A stretch of DNA of 64,000 bases from the NCBI GenBank assembly GCA_043228905.1, contig JBHGNT010000021.1, positions 1,922,001-1,986,000 of the forward strand, given 5' to 3'. The translations under genes were made by a program, and so were the position numbers. The stretch comes from Azolla caroliniana (taxonomy: Eukaryota > Polypodiophyta). The notes below the pieces were generated by a model. It saw only the letters and a list, made by a program, of their open reading frames with translations, searched no databases and was not told the DNA's origin. The stretch's first letter is position 1, and each line of letters begins with the position of its first letter. Positions 34,761-45,160 of the stretch are shown here, one piece after another.

Positions 34761-36060
34761 AGTGATGCATCTACCAAACCATTTTTCCATATCATGCATC
34801 TAACCAGAACAAAAAAAATTGCTTTTATGCGTCTTTTTTATCGTTTTTCTTGCTTCCCATACAATTCTAGGAAGTCGATGTGGGGATTTTTTTGAACCTT
34901 AAGCATATATTGAACAACCCTTTCCATGGCCATGATCTCAATGGGAAGTGATCCCATCTCAAAGAGGAGGGTGTATGGCGTTTGTTTCTTAACTTGCAGA
35001 AACTTTGTCAGAAAATGTTTTTGGACATTTTCAAACTCTTTCTAGTAGATCTAGGGATTCTACCACCTATACTTCTACCCCATAGAGAAGCACGTATGTC
35101 ACCAAAGTGTCAAAAAGGTATTTCTTGAGGACCAAACACTTAATAACTCCATGATTGCATGTGTTCTCAAATGCATAATATTCTCTCTTTCCCGTCCATT
35201 TGAGCATTTCAACCTTTATACATTGAAGATCACTTGTGCTTTCTTTTGTGTTTAGAGAAATTGATGAGTAATTTCCCATACTCTTCAAAGTTACTCAATA
35301 AAAATCATTAGGTGTTTCTATTTTGAGCCATATGTATCATTTATGCTCATTATTTTTTATGATCGACACATAGTTCTCTATTTCCTTCTCAATCAAACAT
35401 CCCACCCCTCCTTGTCCTCTTCATTGTCTTGGATTTATCATACTTTAGTTTTTAAGATACTCTCCCAAAAGAGGAGAAAGACAAATCTCTGATTGTATCA
35501 AGCCATCCATGTGCATTTGACTAGACATCTCTATACTCATCGATTTGAAATGCATTCCATTCCATTCCAATAATCTTTCTTCAATTGCAATTCTTGTTAC
35601 ACTAGTGGATTCCCCGCTCCCCACTCAGCCACCCAATCGATATTTCATCCGAAAGAGATATTTGCTAGCTAAACCACAGAAATAACCATATAAAATAAGT
35701 GTGCATTTCTCTCTCATTTTCAATGGAAATATTTTTAAACCAAATTTCTTGCTATTCTTAATACCAATCATTCTTGTCCCAATAGAAATCGGATTTGATT
35801 CCTCGTTGATCAAAAGAAATTGATTGAGTCAATATATTAAAGCATTCCTGATTTTCGCCCATATCAAAAAGTGTACATAATAGTTTCCTAAACTTTGATT
35901 CCTTTGAGTATCATGCTCCCATGTTTCAACAAGAAGTGTGATATTTGAGCCATCAATGAACACCTCTATAGCAAATTCCACATTCCATGGGTATCCATTG
36001 CAATTCCAAAAGCAATCATATAAGACATGAATTAGTCTCATAGGTTACATGTCCCTACTT
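34761..36060. other. AT-rich intergenic DNA, nothing recognised
   Basis: Short frames only. Confidence 0.4.
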
Positions 36061-36061
36061 G

Positions 36062-36330
36062 GAGGTCAAATGGCAAGGAAGGAGAGAAAGATAGACCAAA
36101 AATATATAATATATTGTATTTCATGTAATACATGTAATACATGTAAAAGTGAGCTACCATTCTCACTTTTTAAGATTTTTATTAATGAATGTTACAATTA
36201 CAAGTGACATTGTTGTTGTGAGAGATTCATTCAAGGATTGGGTTTGGTTGAAGATTTGCAGAAACAATACTTGAATGTTATGAAAGTTGAAGCATTGTAT
36301 CAAAGTGTGATACTTAGGAATAAGTTACTC
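36062..36330. repeat. Dispersed repeat R1, copy 3 (partial)
   Basis: Matches the first half of R1 copies 1 and 2: AGGTCAAAT, a stretch of CATGTAATACATGTnAAAGTGAG, AAGGATTGGGTTTGGTT and GCATTGTATCAAAGTGTG. It ends near 36330. Confidence 0.6.
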
Positions 36331-38328
36331 AATAAATGACACACCTCATATTCAAGTTCTTTATGAGGAATCGTGCATGATTCAATATCAGTGCAATTAT
36401 AGTTTGTTTCATCAAGCCCATATAAATAGAACATAATTACCACTCAATAGAGACGTCATGGAGTCAATGACCATTATCTGAAGTAAAGCATTGGCATCCC
36501 CACCTTCCCCATGCTTAATATTGCATTGTAAAGTTTTAATATCTGCTCCTGGTAATAAACAACAATTCAAAATCAACAATCAACATGGAATACTATCCAG
36601 ATTTACTTAAATACCACAAAGGGCTGCCTCATGAGCCAATAGTTCAGTTTGTTATTCTCTTGGTTGCTTAAATGTTTCGTAATAGCCGTTTGCCAAATAT
36701 TCAAATTGCAAATCATTGATATTGAGAATATGGAGCCACAAAATTACCTACTTGATTATAAGTAGCTTGGAGGCAATATTGAGCATGGGGAACAAATTTA
36801 CAATCTATGAATGATTCAACTTCATGAATAAATTTGTTCTCATGAAGTACTTTGAAATCTTTGTAATAAATGATTCAACTTCATGAGAACAAATTTACAG
36901 TTTGATCTTATAAATAAGTGACAAAACCAGTTAAATCCCAAATACATCAATCAAAAGACCAAGGAAACATCCCAACATACATAGGAACTATGAATCATGA
37001 TTTTGCTATGAATCATGATTTTGATGTATGGAATGCCAGCTTTAACACAGAAAAGGTACTATCCACCAGCTCGACTTTTGTTGTTCTTATTCATGTCATC
37101 TATGGCTGGCGTTGGCTTATAAAAAGAAAATCAAGGAAAAAGAGTGTACAGATTTATAATGAGGACATCTCTAGATAGATACACCTACATTAAGGTCAAT
37201 TTGGATTTCTGGAAACCATGATTGTTGCAAGATTTGCACTTGTATGACTTTTTGGCTTTTATCAGATATATAGATATTCATATGCACAAATTAATACTTC
37301 ACCAAATTGCTTTACAGGAACCTCTTCAGCAAAATTCAACCAATTCAGAAGACACGCTCTCATGAAGTCATCTGTTTTTCATCAACTTATCTAGAAACAA
37401 ATGTAAATATAGTTGCAGCAGGAATTCTTGTTTTATATATTACAATATGCATTTGAATGTTCAATAGTTTTAAAAAAATAAATTTAATTATATGTTTACC
37501 AGCTACACACTTATCTGATGCTGCACACCCAAGTGATTTCTGTGGGACAAAACATGCATTTTTTCTTGAAAACTAACTGAACCACTACGAAGGATTTAGC
37601 GATAAGTATTAAGCTAAATCAATATTTGTGTTATGCAAGACAAAAACCGAATTCATGAATGTGTCTGGATTCTGTGTGATATTTGTGATGGGCAAAATAC
37701 TAGCATTATATGAAATTAAGAAACAGAAAAAAGATCTAATAGTAACAACAGTTGTTGAAAACTAATGCTAAAATAGATTTTATGCTAATCTAAGTTTCCA
37801 TCCTCTTTTCAATAATAATTCAACGATAAGTTTTTCTTCATACATGCATCTGTAACGTTTGAGTATATATGTGTTGACTAGTGTAATTTCTGATATAGTT
37901 TTGATATGACATGATACAAACCAATTAATAGTAGGGTTTGAAACTAAGAAACACAGGGAATTTTCTAAATATAACAATGTTTCATCAAGATATTTGGAAA
38001 GACTGACAATAACTTGATCTAATTTCTCCTCCTTTCAATAATAGTTCGATAAGATATTATTCATGCTAGTACCTTATATGTGTGTATACTGCCTCAGAGA
38101 TTTTCTGCTTATACTTTTGAACAAGGATTCATGAAAACTGGAAGAAGTTTAAAGAAATCATACAATATCTTGCATCTTTGGACAGTAAAACTCCATTTTC
38201 TTTTGAATCCATGATTAGTTTCTCCACTTCATGAAACTGCAAAATAATGGTAGAAATCAACAAACCCTTTCTATAATGTACATTAAAATTTAAGAATTCT
38301 CTCAAAAGAAAAAGTAAAGAATAGACAA
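36331..38328. other. AT-rich intergenic DNA
   Basis: No gene recognised. It contains a perfect 18-bp inverted repeat (36830-36847 with 36879-36896) and a short tandem duplication near 36988-37023 (CTATGAATCATGATTTTG). Confidence 0.5.
36830..36896. repeat. Perfect 18-bp inverted repeat
   Basis: AAATTTGTTCTCATGAAG at 36830-36847 is the exact reverse complement of 36879-36896, with a 31-nt loop. Related direct copies of GATTCAACTTCATGA occur at 36813 and 36872. Confidence 0.85.
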
Positions 38329-38915
38329 TGTACAGAAAATGAATAAGGGAGGTGATCATGTAGCAAAGAATGCAAGGAGACAATGCACAATAGACAAATA
38401 AGGAGAAACAAAAAAGTTATAGTCAATTATACAAGTAATGGTGTTGTCCACTCATGCACTCATAAATTAGAGCTTAACTAGAGATCTGGACAACTAAGTG
38501 CAACGGGTGGTCGGTAGGTAGGTAAGTGGTTTATTAATTATTAGAGGCTAGGTACATAAGTTGCCACTATCTTCATAGATTAACATCCATTGTTTCCCTA
38601 CTAATGGAAAGTATTGAGAGAATCTACTTGATCGGCTCAGTCAGGTTGATCTTAATCCATCACACTATCATGTAAGTATTGAGAGATATTACTAAAATAT
38701 GTTCAGGGTTACAGCCCCAAACCCCAAATCTAGGGTCGTTAGCCCCAGAACCCTCGAGTCAAAGCAATGCCCCAAACTCCTCCCAATCCCCCCAAAAAAG
38801 AAAAAAAAAACTATGGTAAGGATCACAACACCATGACCTCATGAGGACATTCAATACAATATGTTATGTTAGGAAGTCAGTTATTGGCGATGATCATTGA
38901 GTATATATTCTAACA
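38329..38915 (-). repeat. 3' LTR of copia element C
   Basis: About 587 bp with TG...CA ends (plus TGTACAGAAAATG ... ATATTCTAACA). A purine tract on minus (GGGGGA, 38921-38916) adjoins its right end, and decayed RNase H lies beyond it. Its first 100 bp or so resemble the sequence starting at 39876 (TGTACAGAA, GAGGTGA, GTAGCAAAGAATG). Confidence 0.65.
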
Positions 38916-39189
38916 TCCCCCATCAATGATGAGTCATTGATGAACTATATTGGTGGTGACTGATACCAGGCCAATGACGATATGTCAAAGCAAGTGGTCC
39001 ACTGAAGATCTCAGATAATACTCAAGCTCCACAATTTCATGCTTTATTAACTCCCTTACATAATGATACTAAATCTCTATATGCTTCGTGCATCATTAAA
39101 ACATGGGGTTCCTAGCAATGGCTATGCAACTTTGATTGTTGCATCAAGTACTATGCCAACCTACTTGAAACTTCCAAATCTTAGATAGT

Positions 39190-39400
39190 TCTTCTTAGCC
39201 AAGTCGCTTGACGAGCTACAAAACAAGCAGCTTTGCATTCAGCCTCTATTGAAGAAAGTAACACCATCGGCTGCTTCTTGCTGGTCCATGAGAACACTTC
39301 AGAACCAAGTGACAAACAATATCCAAAAAACGATTTTCTGAAATCACAATCTGCAGCCCAATCAGAGTCACTATACTCATTGAGAGAATTGATCCTCTAG
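39190..39400 (-). pseudogene. Copia element C RNase H
   Basis: The minus strand reads YSDSDWAADCDFRKSFFGYC near 39330-39380, then LGSEVFSWTSKKQPMVLLSS and IEAECKAACFVARQATWLRR. This is the copia RNase H core, with the catalytic Asp of SDxDWA and the Glu of S(I/T)EAE in place. Further 3' the sequence is broken by stops, though it stays alignable to the polypurine tract near 38920. To the right, some 200 bp of weaker pol sequence leads straight into a leader-like stretch, so gag, protease, integrase and most of RT have been deleted. Confidence 0.82.
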
Positions 39401-39865
39401 CCTAAAATGAATTCCATACTCTAGGGTATCTTGGATGTACTTCAATAGATGAATCGAAGTAGAAGTTCCAAAGAGCTATACTAGTCTTTCTTGCTGGTCA
39501 TAAGTCTAGATATTCCACTATCTAAGATCTAGGAATCATCCAGAACTAGAATGTAAGAAGTAAGAACATACCTCTTCCATGTCAATCCATAGCCGAAGCT
39601 CCACTTCAGCATGGCTGCCCGGCTCATGGTCCTTTGAAAACAATTCACGATGCCGAAGCTTCACATCCACTGCCCTCATTCTGCAGTCTTTTTTATGGAA
39701 TGGGCCCATGTTTTCACAATGGCGAAAATCTCAGTTGAATTCCTTCATCTTCTTTGCTGCATCCAAAGAGGTCAATGCATCGGCCTTAGGCTGTTTGAGA
39801 AAAACCCAACAGCATTTCCACCCTCCATGCTCTACAGCCAAAATCCTCCTTCAACAGAATCACAC
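39401..39865 (-). other. Copia C residual pol and leader
   Basis: Lies between the RNase H core and the putative primer-binding site. Short frames exist on both strands, but none shows a conserved motif. I read it as a deletion-joined pol end (39401-39570) and untranslated leader (39577-39865). Confidence 0.4.
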
Positions 39866-39875
39866 CTTGATACCA
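39866..39875 (-). other. Putative primer-binding site of copia element C
   Basis: Minus strand TGGTATCAAG, sharing its first eight bases with the initiator tRNA-Met complement, directly beside the TG at 39876. Confidence 0.6.
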
Positions 39876-40006
39876 TGTACAGAATCTATGAGAACATGCA
39901 CATAACAGAGGTGACTCTGCAGCAAAGAATGTAGAAAGAAATACATCAGAAATAAAAATGTTGTCTCTTTGAGAACAGCAAAACCAAAATAAACACAACT
40001 CACAAT
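39876..40006 (-). repeat. 5' LTR of copia element C, inner part
   Basis: Starts TGTACAGAATC next to the primer-binding site and resembles the start of 38329-38915. The LTR is interrupted after about 130 bp. Sequence collinear with the next part of the 3' LTR (AGACAAATAAGGAGAA) reappears at 41785-41845, so about 1.78 kb has been inserted. Confidence 0.5.
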
Positions 40007-40438
40007 AACAATCGGCTCGGCTCGGTTCGGTTCAATTTAGGTTCAAGTTTTCTTAACGGTTCGGTTTCGGTTCTATTTGGTTTGTGGGGTGAGCGGTTCA
40101 GTATGAACTGTTTGAACCATGGTTTAAACGGTTTGATGGTTTAGTGTTGTCAGATTTTTTTAAACAATCTTTTCATTTTTAAGACTAATTTTCACATTTT
40201 AAGAAATATCTTTAAAGTTTTGAAATTTTTAAATTTGAAATAATGAAAATTTTTGAATTTTTGAATTTTTACCTAACTTGAAAACCGAAACTGTGGTTTT
40301 AACGGTTTGGATTTTTTGCAACGGTTCAGTTTAAATGGTTTCTTGGTTCAGTTCAAGTTTTAAATTTTTTAAATGGTTCAATTTTAAACCAGTTTGGTTT
40401 TGACACACTCAAACCAAACCAAACCATTCTTGATTGTT
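40007..40438. mobile_element. GGTTCGGTT-rich element with short inverted ends
   Basis: A 432-bp block full of GGTTCGGTT/GGTTYRGTT variants, ending in AAACCAAACCAAACC. Its ends are AACAATC (40007-40013) and GATTGTT (40432-40438), inverted copies of each other. AAT flanks both sides, which could be a 3-bp target duplication. No coding capacity. Possibly a non-autonomous DNA element; the class is not determined. Confidence 0.45.
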
Positions 40439-41226
40439 AATTGATAGAAAAAGTAAATGGAACTAGAATTAAGACATGACTCAAGTATCTCATCTATCTA
40501 TGCATGTAAGATTCTCTGAGTTGGAAGTATATATTGTAAAGATCTTTAGAATAGGTGGATCTAGGATGGCAAGGTCTCTGGAAGCATAGGGGAGCACTTA
40601 TTATGGTGGGTGGATAATGGCCTTTATTTGTCAGATGACAAGGGATGTGAGGTTGTGTGGTCCACAAGGCCGTGGCCTACGTACATGATAAATTGCTATT
40701 GCCCGATATATTGTAATTTGTAACCCCTTTGCCTAATCCTAGATGGAAACCTATGCATGTAGCCCTTTATTGACTTGTAGCATGAGTACTAGGAGGGATG
40801 GGGCTAAAAGATGACCTTGTTTGGTTGTGTTGTTGTCTTCCAACCAACTTCTCCCTTTGTCTCTTGAGTTCTCACAAGAAAATCCCCGATCACTGTTGGT
40901 CCTCATATTCCATTACCTTGCATAGTGGGTCGAAGCTTTGCTTAAAGAGGCTATGGTATCTACCTCTTATTTCATAAAAAACAACTTGATGACAAACATA
41001 GTGTTCTGTAGATTCCACTCACTCGATGACAAAATTGGCAAACTCTTTCTTCTAGGGGCATCTCTTCCAAGTTCCTACCCCAATCTCTAATCGATGTAAA
41101 TAAGATCGTGACCACCCTATCACACTAGGTAGCACATAGGATATATCATGTATGTCCATATAAGACGGCCTAATGATGAATCCATCGCCCGATGTATGTA
41201 AACAGTGTCTTGTAGTAGACCATATT
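40439..41226. other. Intergenic or inserted DNA, nothing recognised
   Basis: No open frame or repeat structure recognised. Confidence 0.4.
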
Positions 41227-41681
41227 TGTTAGAGATTGTTCCTAATGTAAGCATGAAATAAGGAATAAATGGTAGGTAGTTGAGAGAAAGAGACAGAAAG
41301 AAGGGTGTCGATCCACCCGACCACCCCCGAGTGAAGGGATCAAGACGGACTCGAGCCTTGATCGGTGTCCCATACGACGGCCATGGCATCAAGTCGTACC
41401 TAGTACTAGCACACTCGCTACAAGAGTTTGTTCACCACAAGATCACAGTTTCGACATAGTCAAATGATGTGACTAATGAGGGTAGCTAGGCCTCATATTT
41501 ATAACCAAACCTAAGGCCCTCATGCAAGTTCACACTTGGCCCTTATGGGTTGTCTCAATTCCTAGGATTAAAAGTAATCCTCCCTTCTTTACTCTCTCGA
41601 GTAACCCTCACACTTTATCCTCATGTGTAGAATACTACGGTAGAACTTACCACCGGATAAATTATGGTTATGCCCATAACA
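41227..41681 (-). mobile_element. 455-bp solo LTR
   Basis: Begins TGTTAGAGATTG and ends TGCCCATAACA on plus, flanked by ATATT at 41222-41226 and 41682-41686, a perfect 5-bp target duplication. A TATAAATA box on the minus strand near 41505-41498 suggests minus orientation. No internal coding sequence. Short blocks are shared with 13490-13690. Confidence 0.82.
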
Positions 41682-41784
41682 ATATTCCTAACAAGATATG
41701 TTGTGGTTGATCAATCTTATTTTGTATTCCAGCTTGGTAATATAATTTTAGATCACAATCTCTCTTCTTTTCCACTTTGGTCAA

Positions 41785-41850
41785 GATAGACAAATAAGGA
41801 GAATATTTTATTATATAGTCAGATTACACAAATAATGGTGTATTACTCTT
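41785..41850 (-). repeat. Copia C 5' LTR, continuation
   Basis: AGACAAATAAGGAGAA and following bases match 38391-38450 of the 3' LTR with gaps. The match fades after about 60 bp, and the outer LTR end is not identified. Confidence 0.45.
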
Positions 41851-42149
41851 TTCCACTTCTTCATTTTTGCTCTTTTGGGGTTTCATTTATTGTTACAAAG
41901 AGATTTGTACCTTTTAGGTACACCATATTATTATCCAAAATGATAACTCTTTTTGCATCATCTAAGATTGTGCAAGCAATGGTTGGCCATCATCCTCCCT
42001 TTGGCATATTCCAACCAATTGATCAATGTGTTCCATATACAATAACATCACACATTGTCAGACTCATCCCTCTAATAACAACATTTTGCTTTCATTTCTC
42101 TCTTTTGTATAGTTTTTTTATCAGTGGTAACCTCATTGATATTTTCTTT
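41851..42149. other. Unassigned stretch between copia C LTR relic and LINE d
   Basis: T-rich on plus; nothing recognised. Confidence 0.35.
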
Positions 42150-43335
42150 TGGTTTCTTCTTCTTTTTTTCTTTTTTCTTTTCCAAAATGAAGCTACTTTC
42201 CCATTAGTTAGGTAAGATTATTACAAAGAGACTGTACAAGGAGGCTTAAACATAGATCGGGGAATCCCCCTCCGCTCAAGTCCTAGAAATTGAGACTAGT
42301 TACATCGCCTTTCAGACGGACTACTTAGTGTAAGTACCAACAGCTAAAACAATGCCCTGTACCGATGACTAGTATGAGACAACTCTTGGGGCCGACAGTA
42401 GAGGGAGGGTGGTAAGTGAGCCGGAAACAGCCAGTGTGGAGGCTGATAGTTCCACCTCGGGCCACTTCCTCCTGGTGTCACCATAGGCGTGTTCCGCCAT
42501 TTCTGCCAAAAACGCAAACGGGCAGTATCCACGTCAAAGGAGTGGCTGCAAACCTCGTCCAATTGCCCTCGTAGGCAGCTAATAAGCGCAAACCATATGT
42601 CCATGATCACTTCCTCCGGGGGTCGCACCAGATCCTGGAAGACCTTTAGGCAACGCGCTTTCCATACGTACCACAGGGTGAAGCCTGCAATCAGCATCCA
42701 AATGTCCGAGAACCTAGGGGATGCAGACTGCAAACCTCTCTCAAATCGAATCTTGGAGATTTTTCCTTGCATGCATACATAGCACCAACTATCCGCATTG
42801 AAGGCGTCCGTTCACCTATCACCAGAATGATCAAGCCATGCCGCAGCACTCCACGTCGTTGTTCCTTCCACTTCACATGCCGCAAGGAGGCGAGTCACCC
42901 TATCCCATACCTTTTGAGCGTGAGGGCAATCCCATAGACAATGCCTCAGAGTCTCAATAGGTGAATGGCAAAGTGGGCAGCCTAACGGGCCGCCACGTTT
43001 ACCTAGCCATTCACCAATTGGAACCACATTATGCCTGATTTGCCACCAAAAAAACTTTATCTTTTCCGGCAAGTGGAGACGCTAGAGACCCTTCCAGAAG
43101 GTAATGAGCACCTCATTCGGGATGCCCAATGTACACCAACCATTGCGTAGGGGGTTGTGTAGCTGTAGTTGAAAGGCCCGACCTAGTTTAGTGTTGTACT
43201 CGAAGAAATGGTGAAATCTGCCATCATGTTTCCACCTGAAATCCCCTGGGTCCCATTCTAGTTCAACGAGGGGACGACAATCATACACCCATAACTTCCA
43301 ATGGGGTTCCACCTTAGTTCTTAATGAGGACATCT
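42150..43335 (-). mobile_element. 5'-truncated LINE, zinc-binding and C-terminal part of ORF2 (copy d)
   Basis: Three minus-strand frames follow one another. The first (43333-43082) reads ELEWDPGDFRWKHDGRFHHF and GRAFQLQLHNPLRNGWCTLG, the region before the zf-RVT domain. The second (43072-42812) is the zf-RVT domain itself: KIKFFWWQIRHNVVPIGEWL, then PLGCPLCHSPIETLRHCLWD-C with a CX2C...HX4-5C arrangement. The third (42772-42344) ends in LRGQLDEVCSHS, RFWQKWRNTPM and PRWNYQPPHWLFP, the C-terminal module shared by all LINE copies here. A TAG at 43082 and a stop at 42812 break the frame. The 3' tail motif lies near 42195-42215, and A-rich sequence (T-rich on plus) near 42150-42185 fits a poly-A end. 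The RT domain is absent, as expected for a 5'-truncated insertion. Confidence 0.85.
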
Positions 43336-44360
43336 CTCTACTTTGTCATAATCGCATCTTCTTTCACCACATTGCCATCTTGTATTCCAACATTTGCTTT
43401 AGCCTTTGATTATTGATTCTTTCTCTGTTTCTAAGATTGTAAATTTGGTCTCTACTTCAGGCATATGAGTTTCTTGGATTCGCAATGTTATTTTCTTCAT
43501 AGAAGCAAGTAACTCGTCTTTGTTTGGGAATCCACAGTATGCTGAAGTATCAATTCCCTATTATTATAACTTATAAGCATATACTTTATTTTGTATGTAG
43601 TTTTATCATTGTTTCTCATAAAGACATACAAATTGTTACAATTATTTCAATAGAGAGGAAACCTGAGCTTCTGTGGGACTTTTTGTTACATAATCAACAA
43701 CGTTTGAGGGGTCCGATAAGGGGAAATCATTGGGTCTTATTTCAACTGAATTCATGACATATTGGTTTTACTTATCTTCGTTATTCAAGTGTTGCTCTTC
43801 ATGAAATAGGTGAGCATAGTTTCCTATTTCGGGTATTTGAGACAAGGATTTGGATATAGTTGTTTCATGGGGTGGTAGTACTATGGTCAGTATTCATTTT
43901 ATTTGGAGGTAATTAGCCACTCCTAGAATCGTAATCAAGTATAAACATCGTTATTTTAGATGATAAAGTCCAATTTTTTATTTTTTGGAGACATTTGCAT
44001 CTCTTCCTCTTCAAATAATGTTTGAGGGCCCCGTTCGTGTCATTCTAAGTTTTGAGCCATACGTTGGACTTTCATGACCATAGAAACACCTATTTTGGAT
44101 GCCACAACAAATTCAATTTTACAATTGCCTTCCCTTCCTTTTTTGGACAATTATTGATTAAGTGGTAACTTTGACAGCCAAGGCGTTTAGCCCCTTTTTC
44201 ACACATATGTAAGTCATATAAGTATTCCTATAAATTGTCGTGAAGATACTCGCATACATACATGTAGAATGTGAGCAGAACCTCCAAGGACTTGAACCAA
44301 AGAGGATGTAGTGGACTCAAGTTGTTGACTCTAAGTGCTTGTAGATGCTAATTCCTACAC
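43336..44360. other. AT-rich intergenic DNA, nothing recognised
   Basis: No supported feature. Confidence 0.4.
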
Positions 44361-44361
44361 A

Positions 44362-44628
44362 TGGTTTCTATTAGGGAAGTAAGAATCTTTCAATATACTT
44401 CTGTGAGTGTGATCTTTTGTGTAAGTAAATGCATGACTATGCATTATTGTGTTTATTTTTTATAGGAATATATCTGTAAATAATATATATATACACTTGG
44501 TTTCTATTAGGGAAGTAAGAGTCTTTCAATATTCTTGTGTGAGTGTGACCTTTTGTGTAAGTGAATGCACAACTATGCATATATGTGTTTATTTTTTATA
44601 GGGATATATCTGTAAATAATATATGTGT
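44362..44628. repeat. Tandem duplication, 136-bp unit
   Basis: TGGTTTCTATTAGGGAAGTA starts both units, at 44362 and 44498. They stay alignable through CTGTAAATAATATAT near 44496 and 44625, with scattered substitutions and small indels. Confidence 0.9.
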
Positions 44629-45020
44629 GGCAACATGGGAGAATTGGTAGTACATACTAAAATGAAATTAGATTTTGAGATGGATGGAGGAGTTGTGGGA
44701 TAGATTGGCTCCAATAGTTCACAATCTCTACGGAAAGCATAGTGTGTGTAGATGCTTCAGGGTCAAATAATGTTAGTCCAAGAAACCATTACTTCCATTT
44801 CGTCTGAATTGATGAGTTCATTAAAAGCTTAAAATGATAATATTCCTACATATACGGATTATGGATTGCTACTAAAAATAACTTTTCGGAAGCTTTGGAG
44901 CTGCATTTCTATCTTTCAATTGATAGATTGCAAGATAATATGGATGTTTTCTCCCCGTTTAGTTGGTTGTTTTCCTCTACTTTGGATGTATATAGATTCA
45001 TTTCCTTAACTCGGTTAAAC

Positions 45021-45160
45021 GAAGGATCCATGGCTAGCCATTGTCTTACACAAGATAGGCTTGTGAAGGATAGTTGTTTCCTTTCCATCTATTTTGTATG
45101 TTGTAGCTAATATGCTTTTTTAAAACTAATGGAAGAATATTTTGTTTTGAAATAATAATA
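45021..45160 (+). mobile_element. LINE 3' tail (copy e)
   Basis: Contains GGATCCATGGCTAGCCATTG and, about 100 bp on, AAAACTAATGGAAGAATATT followed by TTGTTTTG and an A-rich (AAT)n end. This matches copy f (54660-54795) and the 3' ends of the minus-strand LINE copies, so it is only the last 140 bp or so of a LINE. Confidence 0.6.

Noticed and set aside
39579-39934. Two overlapping plus frames of 108 and 94 codons
   Set aside because: They lie over the copia C leader and primer site and show no domain.
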